From contig CABQIF010000034.1 of the NCBI GenBank assembly GCA_902464115.1, positions 1-18,043 of the forward strand: a stretch of DNA of 18,043 nt, written 5' to 3'. The position numbers and the translations under genes are program-made. The stretch is from an uncultured Ruminococcus sp. (GTDB taxonomy: Bacteria > Bacillota > Clostridia > Oscillospirales > Ruminococcaceae). The notes beneath the pieces were generated by a model. That model worked only from the letters and a program-made list of their open reading frames with translations. It searched no databases and had not been told where the DNA came from. Position 1 is the first letter of the stretch; every line of letters starts with the position of its first letter. Shown here in pieces: positions 8,670 through 14,618 of the stretch.

Positions 8670-9707
8670 ATGGCAGATTATACCGGACAATCCTGTTTTG
8701 TATGCCAAAAGCCATTCGAACCGGAGGATGATGTTGTTGTTTGCCCAGAATGCGGAACGCCTTACCATCGGGCGTGCTGGCAGCATTATGGGCACTGCAT
8801 CAATGTGCATCTGCACGAAAACGGCGGAAGCTGGAAGCCGGTCGAAATTCCATTACCAGAATCGGAAACAGCATCGGAAACACGCCGCTGCCCTCGCTGC
8901 GGAACGGAAAATCCTGTGCATCAGGCATTCTGCGGACATTGCGGCATGATTTTAGAGGAGAATGGACAGCAGCAAACAGCACAGCAAAACCAGCAGCAGA
9001 CTTGGCAGCAAAGTGCACAGGATATTTGCTGCGGATTAGACCCGAATGAGGACTATGAAGGGGAACGGCTGGAAGACCTTGCAAATTTCGTGCGGACAAA
9101 TACCATTTATTATATTCCGGCATTTAAGAAGTTCCGAGAAACTGGCTCGAAACTCACCATGAATTTAATCAGTGCGGTGTTCCCACAACTGTATTTTGCC
9201 AGCCGGAAAATGTGGGGCATGACATTTCTGATTATCAGCGTGTTGCTGTTGTTGGATTTGCCGTCAGAACTGTATTCATTTGTCACCAACAATGATTCGA
9301 TTTTGAGCCAGCTGCACAGCATGCAGCAGAGCATGAACAGCATGGGCAGTATGGGTGGCATGTACACCAATTTCTTGCAAGTGATGTCAGAACAGATTCA
9401 ATCATTCTGCACGGCATTGCTGCCATATGAAACCGTCCTGCATACGATGCATATTATTTGTATGTATCTGAGCTTTGCGGTACGAGTATTGCTGTTTGCC
9501 TTTTCCAATTATATTTATTATCGGTTTGTTTTGCGAAAAGTGCACAGAATCCGAGCAGAGGGACTGCCCGAAGGCATGACCAAAGACCGTTTGCGAATGG
9601 CAGGCGGTACAAATTACTGGTTCGTTCTGATTGCCATTCTGGCACAGTATGCGGTGACCGTTCTGGTAACGGCTCTGTTCCTGCTGGGCATCAGCATGGC
9701 GTTTTAA
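8670..9707 (+). CDS. Membrane protein with RING-like zinc site, zinc ribbon and DUF2628-like region
   Basis: The ATG at 8670 follows the purine-rich site GGAAAGGAAG; a GTG at 8658 is possible but lies inside that site. The 345-aa protein begins MADYTGQSCFVCQKPFEPED. Ligands C9, C12, C25, C28, H33, C36, with H42 and C43, have the cross-brace spacing of prokaryotic RING-finger-like domains. A zinc ribbon follows (C74, C77, C88, C91). Then come a Gln-rich linker (about 95-117) and, from about 135, LANFVRTNTIYYIPAFKKF and ASRKMWGMTFLI, which resemble DUF2628. Three hydrophobic regions follow: one after MWGMTF, one around MHIICMYLSFAVRVLLFAF, and one at the C-terminus (YWFVLIAILAQYAVTVLVTA). It is predicted to be a membrane protein with cytosolic zinc domains. 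Known roles of such proteins are unclear; ubiquitin ligase activity should not be assumed. Confidence 0.88.
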   Translation: MADYTGQSCFVCQKPFEPEDDVVVCPECGTPYHRACWQHYGHCINVHLHENGGSWKPVEIPLPESETASETRRCPRCGTENPVHQAFCGHCGMILEENGQQQTAQQNQQQTWQQSAQDICCGLDPNEDYEGERLEDLANFVRTNTIYYIPAFKKFRETGSKLTMNLISAVFPQLYFASRKMWGMTFLIISVLLLLDLPSELYSFVTNNDSILSQLHSMQQSMNSMGSMGGMYTNFLQVMSEQIQSFCTALLPYETVLHTMHIICMYLSFAVRVLLFAFSNYIYYRFVLRKVHRIRAEGLPEGMTKDRLRMAGGTNYWFVLIAILAQYAVTVLVTALFLLGISMAF

Positions 9708-9712
9708 GGTCG

Positions 9713-9734
9713 GGAATTTTGTAAAAAAAATTCC
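9713..9734 (+). terminator. AT-rich hairpin after the RING/DUF2628 gene
   Basis: GGAATTTT (9713-9720) pairs with AAAATTCC (9727-9734) around a short A-rich loop, six bases after the stop codon. No T tract follows on this strand, so it is at best a weak terminator or a 3'-end stabilising hairpin. Confidence 0.4.
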
Positions 9735-9753
9735 GGAAAAATCAGAAAAATGC

Positions 9754-9782
9754 TTGACAAGTCGAGCAGAGTTTGTTATAAT
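9754..9782 (+). promoter_or_regulatory. Promoter of the rpsF-ssb-rpsR operon
   Basis: TTGACA (9754-9759), a 17-nt spacer and TATAAT (9777-9782) match the sigma-A consensus at all twelve positions. This is expected for a strongly expressed ribosomal protein operon. The leader to the rpsF start is about 50 nt. Confidence 0.93.
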
Positions 9783-9841
9783 AGATATGTTATCCTTGCT
9801 TGCACAATTGCAGGCGAAATCCAGAAGGAGGTGTTTTTAAC

Positions 9842-10135
9842 GTGGCAAAGTTGAATGCAAAGTATGAGCTGATGGCTGTTTACAGCCTGGCAAAGGGTGA
9901 AGAAGTTGCAAAGGAACTGGTTGAAAAGTTCAAGAGCAAGATCGAAGCAGCAGCCACACTGGACGAAGTGAACGAGTGGGGCAAGCGGAAGCTCGCATAC
10001 CCGATCAACGATGAACCGGACGGCTATTACGCACTGTATAGCTTCACAGCAACACCGGATTTTCCGGCTGAACTGGAACGTGTCCTGAACATCACAGACG
10101 GCGTTCTGCGGTTCTTGGTAACTGTTGCAGAATAA
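9842..10135 (+). CDS. rpsF: 30S ribosomal protein S6
   Basis: This encodes S6, which binds the central domain of 16S rRNA together with S18. The start is the GTG at 9842, 10 nt after AAGGAGG (9825-9831). It gives a 97-aa protein beginning MAKLNAKYELMAVYSLA, the normal length and opening for S6. An upstream in-frame ATG at 9800 would put the ribosome binding site inside the gene. Conserved features are the ELM-x-VYS beta strand at the N-terminus, the WGKRKLAYPIND strand and the YYALYSFTA strand that builds the RNP-like fold, and the C-terminal VLRFLVTV. It is the first gene of the rpsF-ssb-rpsR unit. Confidence 0.98.
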   Translation: MAKLNAKYELMAVYSLAKGEEVAKELVEKFKSKIEAAATLDEVNEWGKRKLAYPINDEPDGYYALYSFTATPDFPAELERVLNITDGVLRFLVTVAE

Positions 10136-10137
10136 GA

Positions 10138-10162
10138 CGTCTTTACGAAGAACGGTTTTTTT
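10138..10162 (+). terminator. Weak hairpin plus T tract between rpsF and ssb (possible attenuator)
   Basis: CGT-CTT (10138-10143) can pair with AAG-A-ACG (10048 excluded; 10148-10154), a 6-bp stem with one bulged base and loop TACG, followed by G and seven T (10156-10162). It could lower ssb expression relative to rpsF or serve as a processing site. The stem is short, so this is tentative. Confidence 0.4.
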
Positions 10163-10190
10163 GAAAATATGAGGAAAGGAATGGAATGGG

Positions 10191-10730
10191 ATGCTGAATA
10201 AAGTGATTCTGATGGGTAGATTGTGTGCTGATCCGGATTTCCGGCAGACACAAAGCGGCATTGCCGTGTGCAGAATTCGAGTTGCCATTGACCGGCCATA
10301 TACGTCAAAGACCACCGGAGAACGACAGGCTGATTTTATCAATGTTGTTTGCTGGCGGCAGCAGGCGGAATTTGTAAGTCGGTATTTCCATAAGGGTTCA
10401 ATGATCATTGTGGAAGGCAGACTGCAAAATTCGGATTATACTGATGGAAATGGTGTAAAGCACTATTCGATGGAAGTTCAGGCGGACAATGTAACCTTCG
10501 GGGAAACGAGAGCCGCTGCACAGGCAAACGGAAACTATACTGCACCATCAAATCAGAGCGGCTATCAGTATCAGCCGCAGTACCAGCAGCAGCCATCTGC
10601 ACCGCAGGCAGCTCCACAGCAGCCAGCAGCAGCTCCGGCTCCGCAGCAGCAGAACAATTCTGTTCCGATCCAATTGGGCGATTTGAGCGATTTTGAAGAA
10701 ATCCTCAGCGATGGAGAAGTACCGTTCTAA
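10191..10730 (+). CDS. ssb: Single-stranded DNA-binding protein
   Basis: The protein coats single-stranded DNA in replication, repair and recombination, and recruits partner proteins through its C-terminus. The ATG at 10191 follows the purine-rich GAGGAAAGGA. The 179-aa product has an OB fold at about residues 1-104: MLNKVILMGRLCADPDFR, then IAVCRIRVAIDRP, ADFINVVCWRQQAEFV, GSMIIVEGRL and YSMEVQADNVTFGE. A Gln/Pro/Ala-rich flexible linker covers about 105-160. The acidic tip ends in DGEVPF, the variant of the DDDIPF protein-interaction peptide. Its place between rpsF and rpsR is standard for Firmicutes, so this is the essential housekeeping copy rather than a competence or plasmid version. 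Confidence 0.98.
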   Translation: MLNKVILMGRLCADPDFRQTQSGIAVCRIRVAIDRPYTSKTTGERQADFINVVCWRQQAEFVSRYFHKGSMIIVEGRLQNSDYTDGNGVKHYSMEVQADNVTFGETRAAAQANGNYTAPSNQSGYQYQPQYQQQPSAPQAAPQQPAAAPAPQQQNNSVPIQLGDLSDFEEILSDGEVPF

Positions 10731-10787
10731 TCAAAATTGCAGAAAACAAAAACGAAACTTGCGAAATGCAGTTAGGAGGATTTGACC

Positions 10788-11027
10788 ATGGAAAGAGCAC
10801 CAAGAATGGGCGGAAAAAGACCGAGAAAAAAGGTCTGCATGTTCTGCGTAGACAGAGTAGATGTCATTGATTACAAGGACATCGCAAAGCTGAGAAAGTG
10901 CATGACAGAACGGGCAAAGATTTTGCCGAGAAGAGTTACTGGCACTTGTGCATATCATCAGCGGAAGCTGACCACAGCAATCAAGAGAGCAAGACACGTT
11001 GCACTGCTGCCGTATGTAAGCGACTAA
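10788..11027 (+). CDS. rpsR: 30S ribosomal protein S18 (cysteine-rich form)
   Basis: S18 pairs with S6 on the platform of the small ribosomal subunit. The ATG at 10788 sits 8 nt after AGGAGG (10774-10779); a TTG at 10782 in the same frame is too close to that site. The 79-aa product shows the family core IDYKDIAKLRKCMTERAKI, then LPRRVTGTCAYHQRKLTTAI and KRARHVALLPY. It has C17 and C20 (CMFC), C38, and C54 with H57 (CAYH). CxxC plus CxxH could bind a zinc ion, the state described as C+ in ribosomal proteins that have zinc-free paralogues. It closes the operon and is followed by a terminator. Confidence 0.98.
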   Translation: MERAPRMGGKRPRKKVCMFCVDRVDVIDYKDIAKLRKCMTERAKILPRRVTGTCAYHQRKLTTAIKRARHVALLPYVSD

Positions 11028-11052
11028 GCAGTACAAGTTGTGTACGATAGAG

Positions 11053-11088
11053 AAAGACGTTTCTTCGGAAGAGGAGGCGTCTTTTTTG
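11053..11088 (+). terminator. Terminator of the rpsF-ssb-rpsR operon
   Basis: AAAGACG (11053-11059) pairs with CGTCTTT (11078-11084) and the T run continues to 11087. A small inner CTTC-GG-AAG hairpin lies in the loop. It is 26 nt after the rpsR stop codon. Confidence 0.85.
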
Positions 11089-11173
11089 TTGCATTTTTCC
11101 AAATAATTTTGGAACTGAAAAAGTTCATTCATTGTTTAAAAATAAATTTCTTCGGATTCTTTGGAGAAATCCC

Positions 11174-11202
11174 TTGATTTTTTGGCTGGCTTGTCGTATA
11201 AT
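11174..11202 (+). promoter_or_regulatory. Promoter of the 56-codon membrane peptide gene
   Basis: TTGATT (11174-11179), a 17-nt spacer and a perfect TATAAT (11197-11202). It follows the operon terminator directly and is 50 nt before the small coding region, which supports that region being a real, separately transcribed gene. Confidence 0.75.
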
Positions 11203-11252
11203 AAAAAGGAACGTGTTTCGATCCAACATCGACAAGGAGGGCAGGCAGTACT

Positions 11253-11423
11253 ATGAAAAAGAAAAAATCATCCTCTCAAGGACTTCCGGAATATACAGGA
11301 CGTTACCCAAAACCGAAGCTGCGATTTCGCCTGCGGGTTGTTTTCTTCATTTTTTTATCTTGTTTGCTGATAGGACTTGTTTTCTATCTGCTTGGTGTAA
11401 ATTTTGATTTGTTTTCTTATTAA
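11253..11423 (+). CDS. Small basic single-pass membrane peptide (56 aa)
   Basis: No family is recognised. The coding region is the ATG at 11253 to the TAA at 11421-11423. It is preceded by AAGGAGG (11234-11240) with a rather long 12-nt gap, and by its own promoter. The N-terminal half is highly basic and polar: MKKKKSSSQGLPEYTGRYPK, then PKLRFRLR. A hydrophobic helix follows, VVFFIFLSCLLIGLVFYLLG, at about residues 29-48, and a short tail VNFDLFSY. The charge pattern predicts the N-terminus in the cytosol and the tail outside. A hairpin follows at 11428. The overlapping longer frame from 11132 has no ribosome binding site. Small K-rich peptides of this kind recur in Clostridia without known function; a role linked to the downstream nrdD is not indicated. 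Confidence 0.72.
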   Translation: MKKKKSSSQGLPEYTGRYPKPKLRFRLRVVFFIFLSCLLIGLVFYLLGVNFDLFSY

Positions 11424-11427
11424 ATTC

Positions 11428-11455
11428 CGAAGAAGCAATGCTTTTTTCGTTTTCC
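11428..11455 (+). terminator. Weak terminator after the 56-codon gene
   Basis: CGAAGAAGC (11428-11436) pairs with GCTTTTTTCG (11440-11449), loop AAT, with a G-T pair and one bulge, followed by TTTTCC. It lies directly after the stop codon and before the nrdD promoter. Confidence 0.5.
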
Positions 11456-11457
11456 TA

Positions 11458-11486
11458 TTGACAATTCCGAAAAAATGCGTTATACT
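11458..11486 (+). promoter_or_regulatory. nrdD promoter
   Basis: TTGACA (11458-11463), a 17-nt spacer and TATACT (11481-11486) form a strong sigma-A promoter. It gives a leader of about 83 nt before the nrdD start codon. Confidence 0.87.
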
Positions 11487-11493
11487 GGATAGG

Positions 11494-11551
11494 CAGCCGT
11501 AAAGTACTAGATACATGGTTACTTTACAGGCTGTTCTACTATATTTTGTAT
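11494..11551 (+). promoter_or_regulatory. Structured nrdD leader with hairpin and possible NrdR-like boxes
   Basis: CAGCC-G-TAAAGTA (11494-11506) pairs with TACTTTA-CA-GGCTG (11520-11533), a 12-bp stem with a small internal loop, placed within a few bases of the transcription start. Two segments, 11504-11519 and 11536-11551, share 10 and 11 of 16 positions with the NrdR-box consensus as I recall it (ACACTATATATAGTGT) and start 32 bp apart, the spacing expected for paired NrdR boxes. The hairpin is directly visible; the NrdR reading is tentative because both boxes are poor and lie downstream of the promoter. Confidence 0.45.
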
Positions 11552-11575
11552 ATGTAAAGGGGAGCGTTCGCACTT

Positions 11576-13894
11576 ATGATTTCTTATATTATTAAACGTG
11601 ACGGCAGAAGAGAGTCGTTTGATTTAGACAAGATCGCAAATGCGGTATTTCGTGCAGCCCAGTCTGTTGGCGGAACAGATGCAGCCATGGCGAGAGATGT
11701 TGCCGAAAAAACCTGTGCATTGTATGAACAGCTGCACGGCAGTCAAGAACCGACCGTAGAAGAAATTCAGGACTTGGTAGAAAAAGAACTGATTGAGTGT
11801 GGACATGCCCAAACTGCAAAAGCATATATTTTATATCGCTATGAGCGTACCAGAGATCGGGAAGTCAAATCCAATCTCATGAAGATTATGAACGAGCTGA
11901 CATTTGATTCCGCAAAGGACAGCGACATCAAGCGGGAAAATGCCAACATTGACGGCGATACTGCAATGGGAACGATGTTGAAGTATGGTTCTTCCGCTGC
12001 AAAGGAATTCTATGAGATGCGAGTTTTGAAGCCGGAACATGCTAAGGCTCACCGGAACGGCGACATTCACATTCATGACTTGGATTTCCTGACCCTGACA
12101 ACAACCTGCTGCCAGATTGACTTGACTCAGCTGTTTCAGCATGGTTTCTCGACTGGACACGGCTTCCTGAGAGAACCAAACGATATTTCCAGCTATTCCG
12201 CTCTGGCTTGTATTGCGATTCAGTCCAACCAGAACGACCAGCACGGCGGACAGAGCGTCCCGAACTTTGATTATGCGATGGCTGGCGGTGTTAAGAAAAC
12301 TTACCGGAAACGGTACTTGCAGAACGTTGCAAGAGCACTGGAGCTTTTGACGGACATTGAAGAACCACAGGCATTTGTAAAGTCCTATGCGGCTGCTATC
12401 CAGCAGGAAACGGGTCTGATCCCTTGTCTGGCAAATGACAACGGCTATCAGGAAGCAGAAGCACAGAAGCTCTCTGAACGGCTGACAGCCGACCAGATTG
12501 CAACCGTACAGGCGTTTGCAAAGAAGAATGCTTATCAGGAAACCAACCGTGCAACCTATCAGGCAATGGAAGCCCTGATTCACAACCTGAACACCATGAA
12601 CAGCCGTGCAGGTGCACAGACACCGTTTAGTTCCATCAACTACGGAACAGATACCACACCGGAAGGCAGAATGGTGATTGAAAATGTGCTGCTGGCAGAA
12701 GAGGCTGGCTTGGGTAACGGCGAAACACCGATTTTCCCGATTCATATTTTCAAGGTAAAAGAAGGTGTGAACTACAACAAGGAAGACCCGAACTATGATA
12801 TGTTTAAGCTGGCATGTCGGGTTTCTGCAAAGCGGTTATTCCCGAACTTTGCATTCTTGGATGCACCGTATAACCTCCAGTATTACAAGCCGGGTGACTA
12901 CCGGACAGAAATCGCTTATATGGGCTGCCGTACCAGAGTGATCGGAAACGAATACGACCCGACCCGTGAAATTGTAACGGGCAGAGGCAATCTGAGCTTC
13001 ACCTCGATCAACCTCCCACGGCTGGCAATCAAAGCAAATGGAGATATTGATAAATTCTTCACGCTGCTGAATAACATGATGGATTTGACCATTGAACAGC
13101 TGACAGACCGGTTTGCAATTCAGTGTCAGAAGAAAGTACGGAACTATCCATTCCTAATGGGACAGGGCGTTTGGTTGGATTCTGAGGGGCTTGGCCCAGA
13201 TGATTCCGTTGCAGAAGTTTTGAAGCACGGAACGCTTTCTGTAGGCTTTATCGGCTTGGCAGAAACCTTGAAGGCATTGATTGGCAAGCATCATGGTGAG
13301 AGTGCAGAAGCACAGGAATTGGGCTTAAAGATTATTCAGACGATGCGGGATCGTACCGATTTGGAATCGAAGAAAACGGGCTTGAACTTCTCTGTTCTGG
13401 CAACGCCAGCAGAAGGGTTATCTGGTCGATTCGTTCGGATGGATCGGGAACGGTATGGTGTGATTCCGGGCGTAACGGATCGGGATTATTACACCAACTC
13501 ATTCCATGTTCCGGTTTACTATCCGATTCGGGCAGTGGACAAGATTCGTCTGGAAGCTCCGTATCACGCCCTCACAAACGGCGGACATATTAGCTATGTA
13601 GAAATGGACGGCGACCCTGTACAGAACGTGGCTGCGTTTGAGAAGGTCATTCGCTGCATGAAGGAATCTGGGATTGGTTATGGCTCTGTGAACCATCCAG
13701 TTGACCGTGATCCTTGCTGTGGCTTTACGGGGATTATCGGTGATAGCTGTCCACAGTGCGGCAGAACGGAGCATAGCGGTGATGTTGGCTTTGAACGGAT
13801 TCGGAGAATTACCGGCTATTTGGTGGGTACGTTGGATCGGTTTAATGATGCAAAGCGGGCAGAAGAACACGATCGTGTGAAACACGCTCTATAA
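11576..13894 (+). CDS. nrdD: Anaerobic (class III) ribonucleoside-triphosphate reductase
   Basis: This glycyl-radical enzyme reduces ribonucleoside triphosphates to deoxy forms without oxygen, supplying DNA precursors. The ATG at 11576 follows AAAGGGGAG. The 772-aa product starts with an ATP-cone allosteric domain (about 1-95: SYIIKRDGRRESFDLDKIA ... AKAYILYRYERTRDRE). The catalytic barrel follows, with HIHDLDFLTLTTTCCQIDL (C178, C179) and YMGCRTR; C451 there is the expected thiyl-radical cysteine. Near the C-terminus a zinc site uses C714/C715, C725 and C728 (CPQC). The radical loop RRITGYLVGT places the glycyl radical at G747. The length is normal for the ATP-cone form. Activity requires the NrdG activase encoded 103 nt downstream. 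The leader has a strong promoter and a hairpin. It marks an anaerobic or facultative lifestyle. Confidence 0.98.
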   Translation: MISYIIKRDGRRESFDLDKIANAVFRAAQSVGGTDAAMARDVAEKTCALYEQLHGSQEPTVEEIQDLVEKELIECGHAQTAKAYILYRYERTRDREVKSNLMKIMNELTFDSAKDSDIKRENANIDGDTAMGTMLKYGSSAAKEFYEMRVLKPEHAKAHRNGDIHIHDLDFLTLTTTCCQIDLTQLFQHGFSTGHGFLREPNDISSYSALACIAIQSNQNDQHGGQSVPNFDYAMAGGVKKTYRKRYLQNVARALELLTDIEEPQAFVKSYAAAIQQETGLIPCLANDNGYQEAEAQKLSERLTADQIATVQAFAKKNAYQETNRATYQAMEALIHNLNTMNSRAGAQTPFSSINYGTDTTPEGRMVIENVLLAEEAGLGNGETPIFPIHIFKVKEGVNYNKEDPNYDMFKLACRVSAKRLFPNFAFLDAPYNLQYYKPGDYRTEIAYMGCRTRVIGNEYDPTREIVTGRGNLSFTSINLPRLAIKANGDIDKFFTLLNNMMDLTIEQLTDRFAIQCQKKVRNYPFLMGQGVWLDSEGLGPDDSVAEVLKHGTLSVGFIGLAETLKALIGKHHGESAEAQELGLKIIQTMRDRTDLESKKTGLNFSVLATPAEGLSGRFVRMDRERYGVIPGVTDRDYYTNSFHVPVYYPIRAVDKIRLEAPYHALTNGGHISYVEMDGDPVQNVAAFEKVIRCMKESGIGYGSVNHPVDRDPCCGFTGIIGDSCPQCGRTEHSGDVGFERIRRITGYLVGTLDRFNDAKRAEEHDRVKHAL

Positions 13895-13925
13895 AGACTG
13901 CATACAGAAATAACATGTATGATTG

Positions 13926-13968
13926 AAAATTCCTGTAAGTGGAAGTGGTTCTGCTTACAGGAATTTTT
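13926..13968 (+). terminator. Strong hairpin between nrdD and nrdG
   Basis: AAAATTCCTGTAAG (13926-13939) pairs perfectly with CTTACAGGAATTTT (13954-13967), a 14-bp stem followed by T. No convincing promoter was seen between it and nrdG, so nrdG is probably expressed by readthrough at a lower level. A second small palindrome, CATACA/TGTATG, lies at 13901-13921. Confidence 0.8.
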
Positions 13969-13997
13969 GCGGATAAAAACAAGAAAGGCAGGGGCTT

Positions 13998-14501
13998 ATG
14001 ATGCAGCTGCGAATTGCAGGAACGGTAGAAAATTCAATTGTTGATGGGGAAGGGATTCGCTATACCATTTTTGTGCAGGGATGTCCGCATGGATGTCCGG
14101 GCTGTCACAATCCGCAGACCCATGATTTTCAGGGCGGAAAGCTGGTAGATGCGACAGTATTGCTGAAAGAGATTGCAAGTGACCCGTTGCTGGACGGCGT
14201 TACATTCAGTGGTGGAGAGCCGTTTTGTCAGGCGGCAGCACTGGCAGAACTGGGGAAACAGGTGCATGATTTGGGGTTGAATCTGGTGACATATACCGGA
14301 TATACACTGGAACAGCTGCTGGCAGACGGTCGGGAAGACTGGATGGCATTGCTGAACGAAACAGATATTTTAATTGATGGACGTTTTGAAGCGGACAAGA
14401 AAAGCTATGAATGCCGTTTTCGGGGCAGTACGAACCAACGCTATTTAGATGCAAAAGCGAGCGTTGCAGCCGGAAAAGCAGTTGCAGCCGCATTGGAATA
14501 A
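13998..14501 (+). CDS. nrdG: Anaerobic ribonucleotide reductase activating protein (radical SAM)
   Basis: NrdG uses S-adenosylmethionine and a 4Fe-4S cluster to place the glycyl radical on NrdD. The ATG at 13998 follows AAAGG (13984-13988) by 9 nt; the next codon is also ATG. The 167-aa product shows GTVENSIVDGEGIRYTIFVQ, then the cluster motif CPHGCPGC with C29, C33 and C36 (CxxxCxxC, as in NrdG). NPQTHDF follows, and the SAM-binding SGGEP at 71-75. The C-terminal part has the typical DILIDGRFE and FRGSTNQR segments. Length is normal for the family. It is followed by the converging terminator at 14561. Confidence 0.98.
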   Translation: MMQLRIAGTVENSIVDGEGIRYTIFVQGCPHGCPGCHNPQTHDFQGGKLVDATVLLKEIASDPLLDGVTFSGGEPFCQAAALAELGKQVHDLGLNLVTYTGYTLEQLLADGREDWMALLNETDILIDGRFEADKKSYECRFRGSTNQRYLDAKASVAAGKAVAAALE

Positions 14502-14560
14502 TGGTTGCAGAAACTGCGGTCGAACTGCTCTAAAAATAAAACCAAATAGGATTGTATAAA

Positions 14561-14596
14561 AAAATCCCACAGGGAACGCATTCCCTGTGGGATTTT
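14561..14596. terminator. Bidirectional terminator between converging units
   Basis: AAAATCCCACAGGGAA (14561-14576) and its exact inverse (14581-14596) flank the loop CGCA, a perfect 16-bp stem. It terminates nrdG on the plus strand (TTTT then GTATT) and the polysaccharide unit on the minus strand, where the T run is longer (seven T). Confidence 0.93.
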
Positions 14597-14618
14597 GTAT
14601 TGTTTGCAAAAGTGAATA

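Noticed and set aside
8670..8800. RING-like domain taken as evidence of a bacterial ubiquitin-like pathway
   Set aside because: No ubiquitin-like, E1, E2 or deconjugating gene is present nearby; zinc ligands alone do not support ligase activity.
8368..8949. 193-codon frame across the small membrane gene and the start of the RING gene
   Set aside because: It is out of frame with both genes, which each have good ribosome binding sites, a signal peptide or zinc-ligand patterns.
10560..10670. CAG-rich repeats in ssb as a repeat element
   Set aside because: These encode the Gln/Pro/Ala-rich flexible linker normal for SSB proteins.
11132..11407. 91-codon frame overlapping the 56-codon gene
   Set aside because: It begins upstream of the promoter at 11174-11202, lacks a ribosome binding site and has no coherent domain; the 56-codon frame has promoter, ribosome site and a membrane helix.
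14561..14596. Perfect 16-bp inverted repeat as a mobile element end
   Set aside because: Position between two converging genes, short GC-rich core with flanking A and T runs, and absence of any transposase make a bidirectional terminator the simple explanation.
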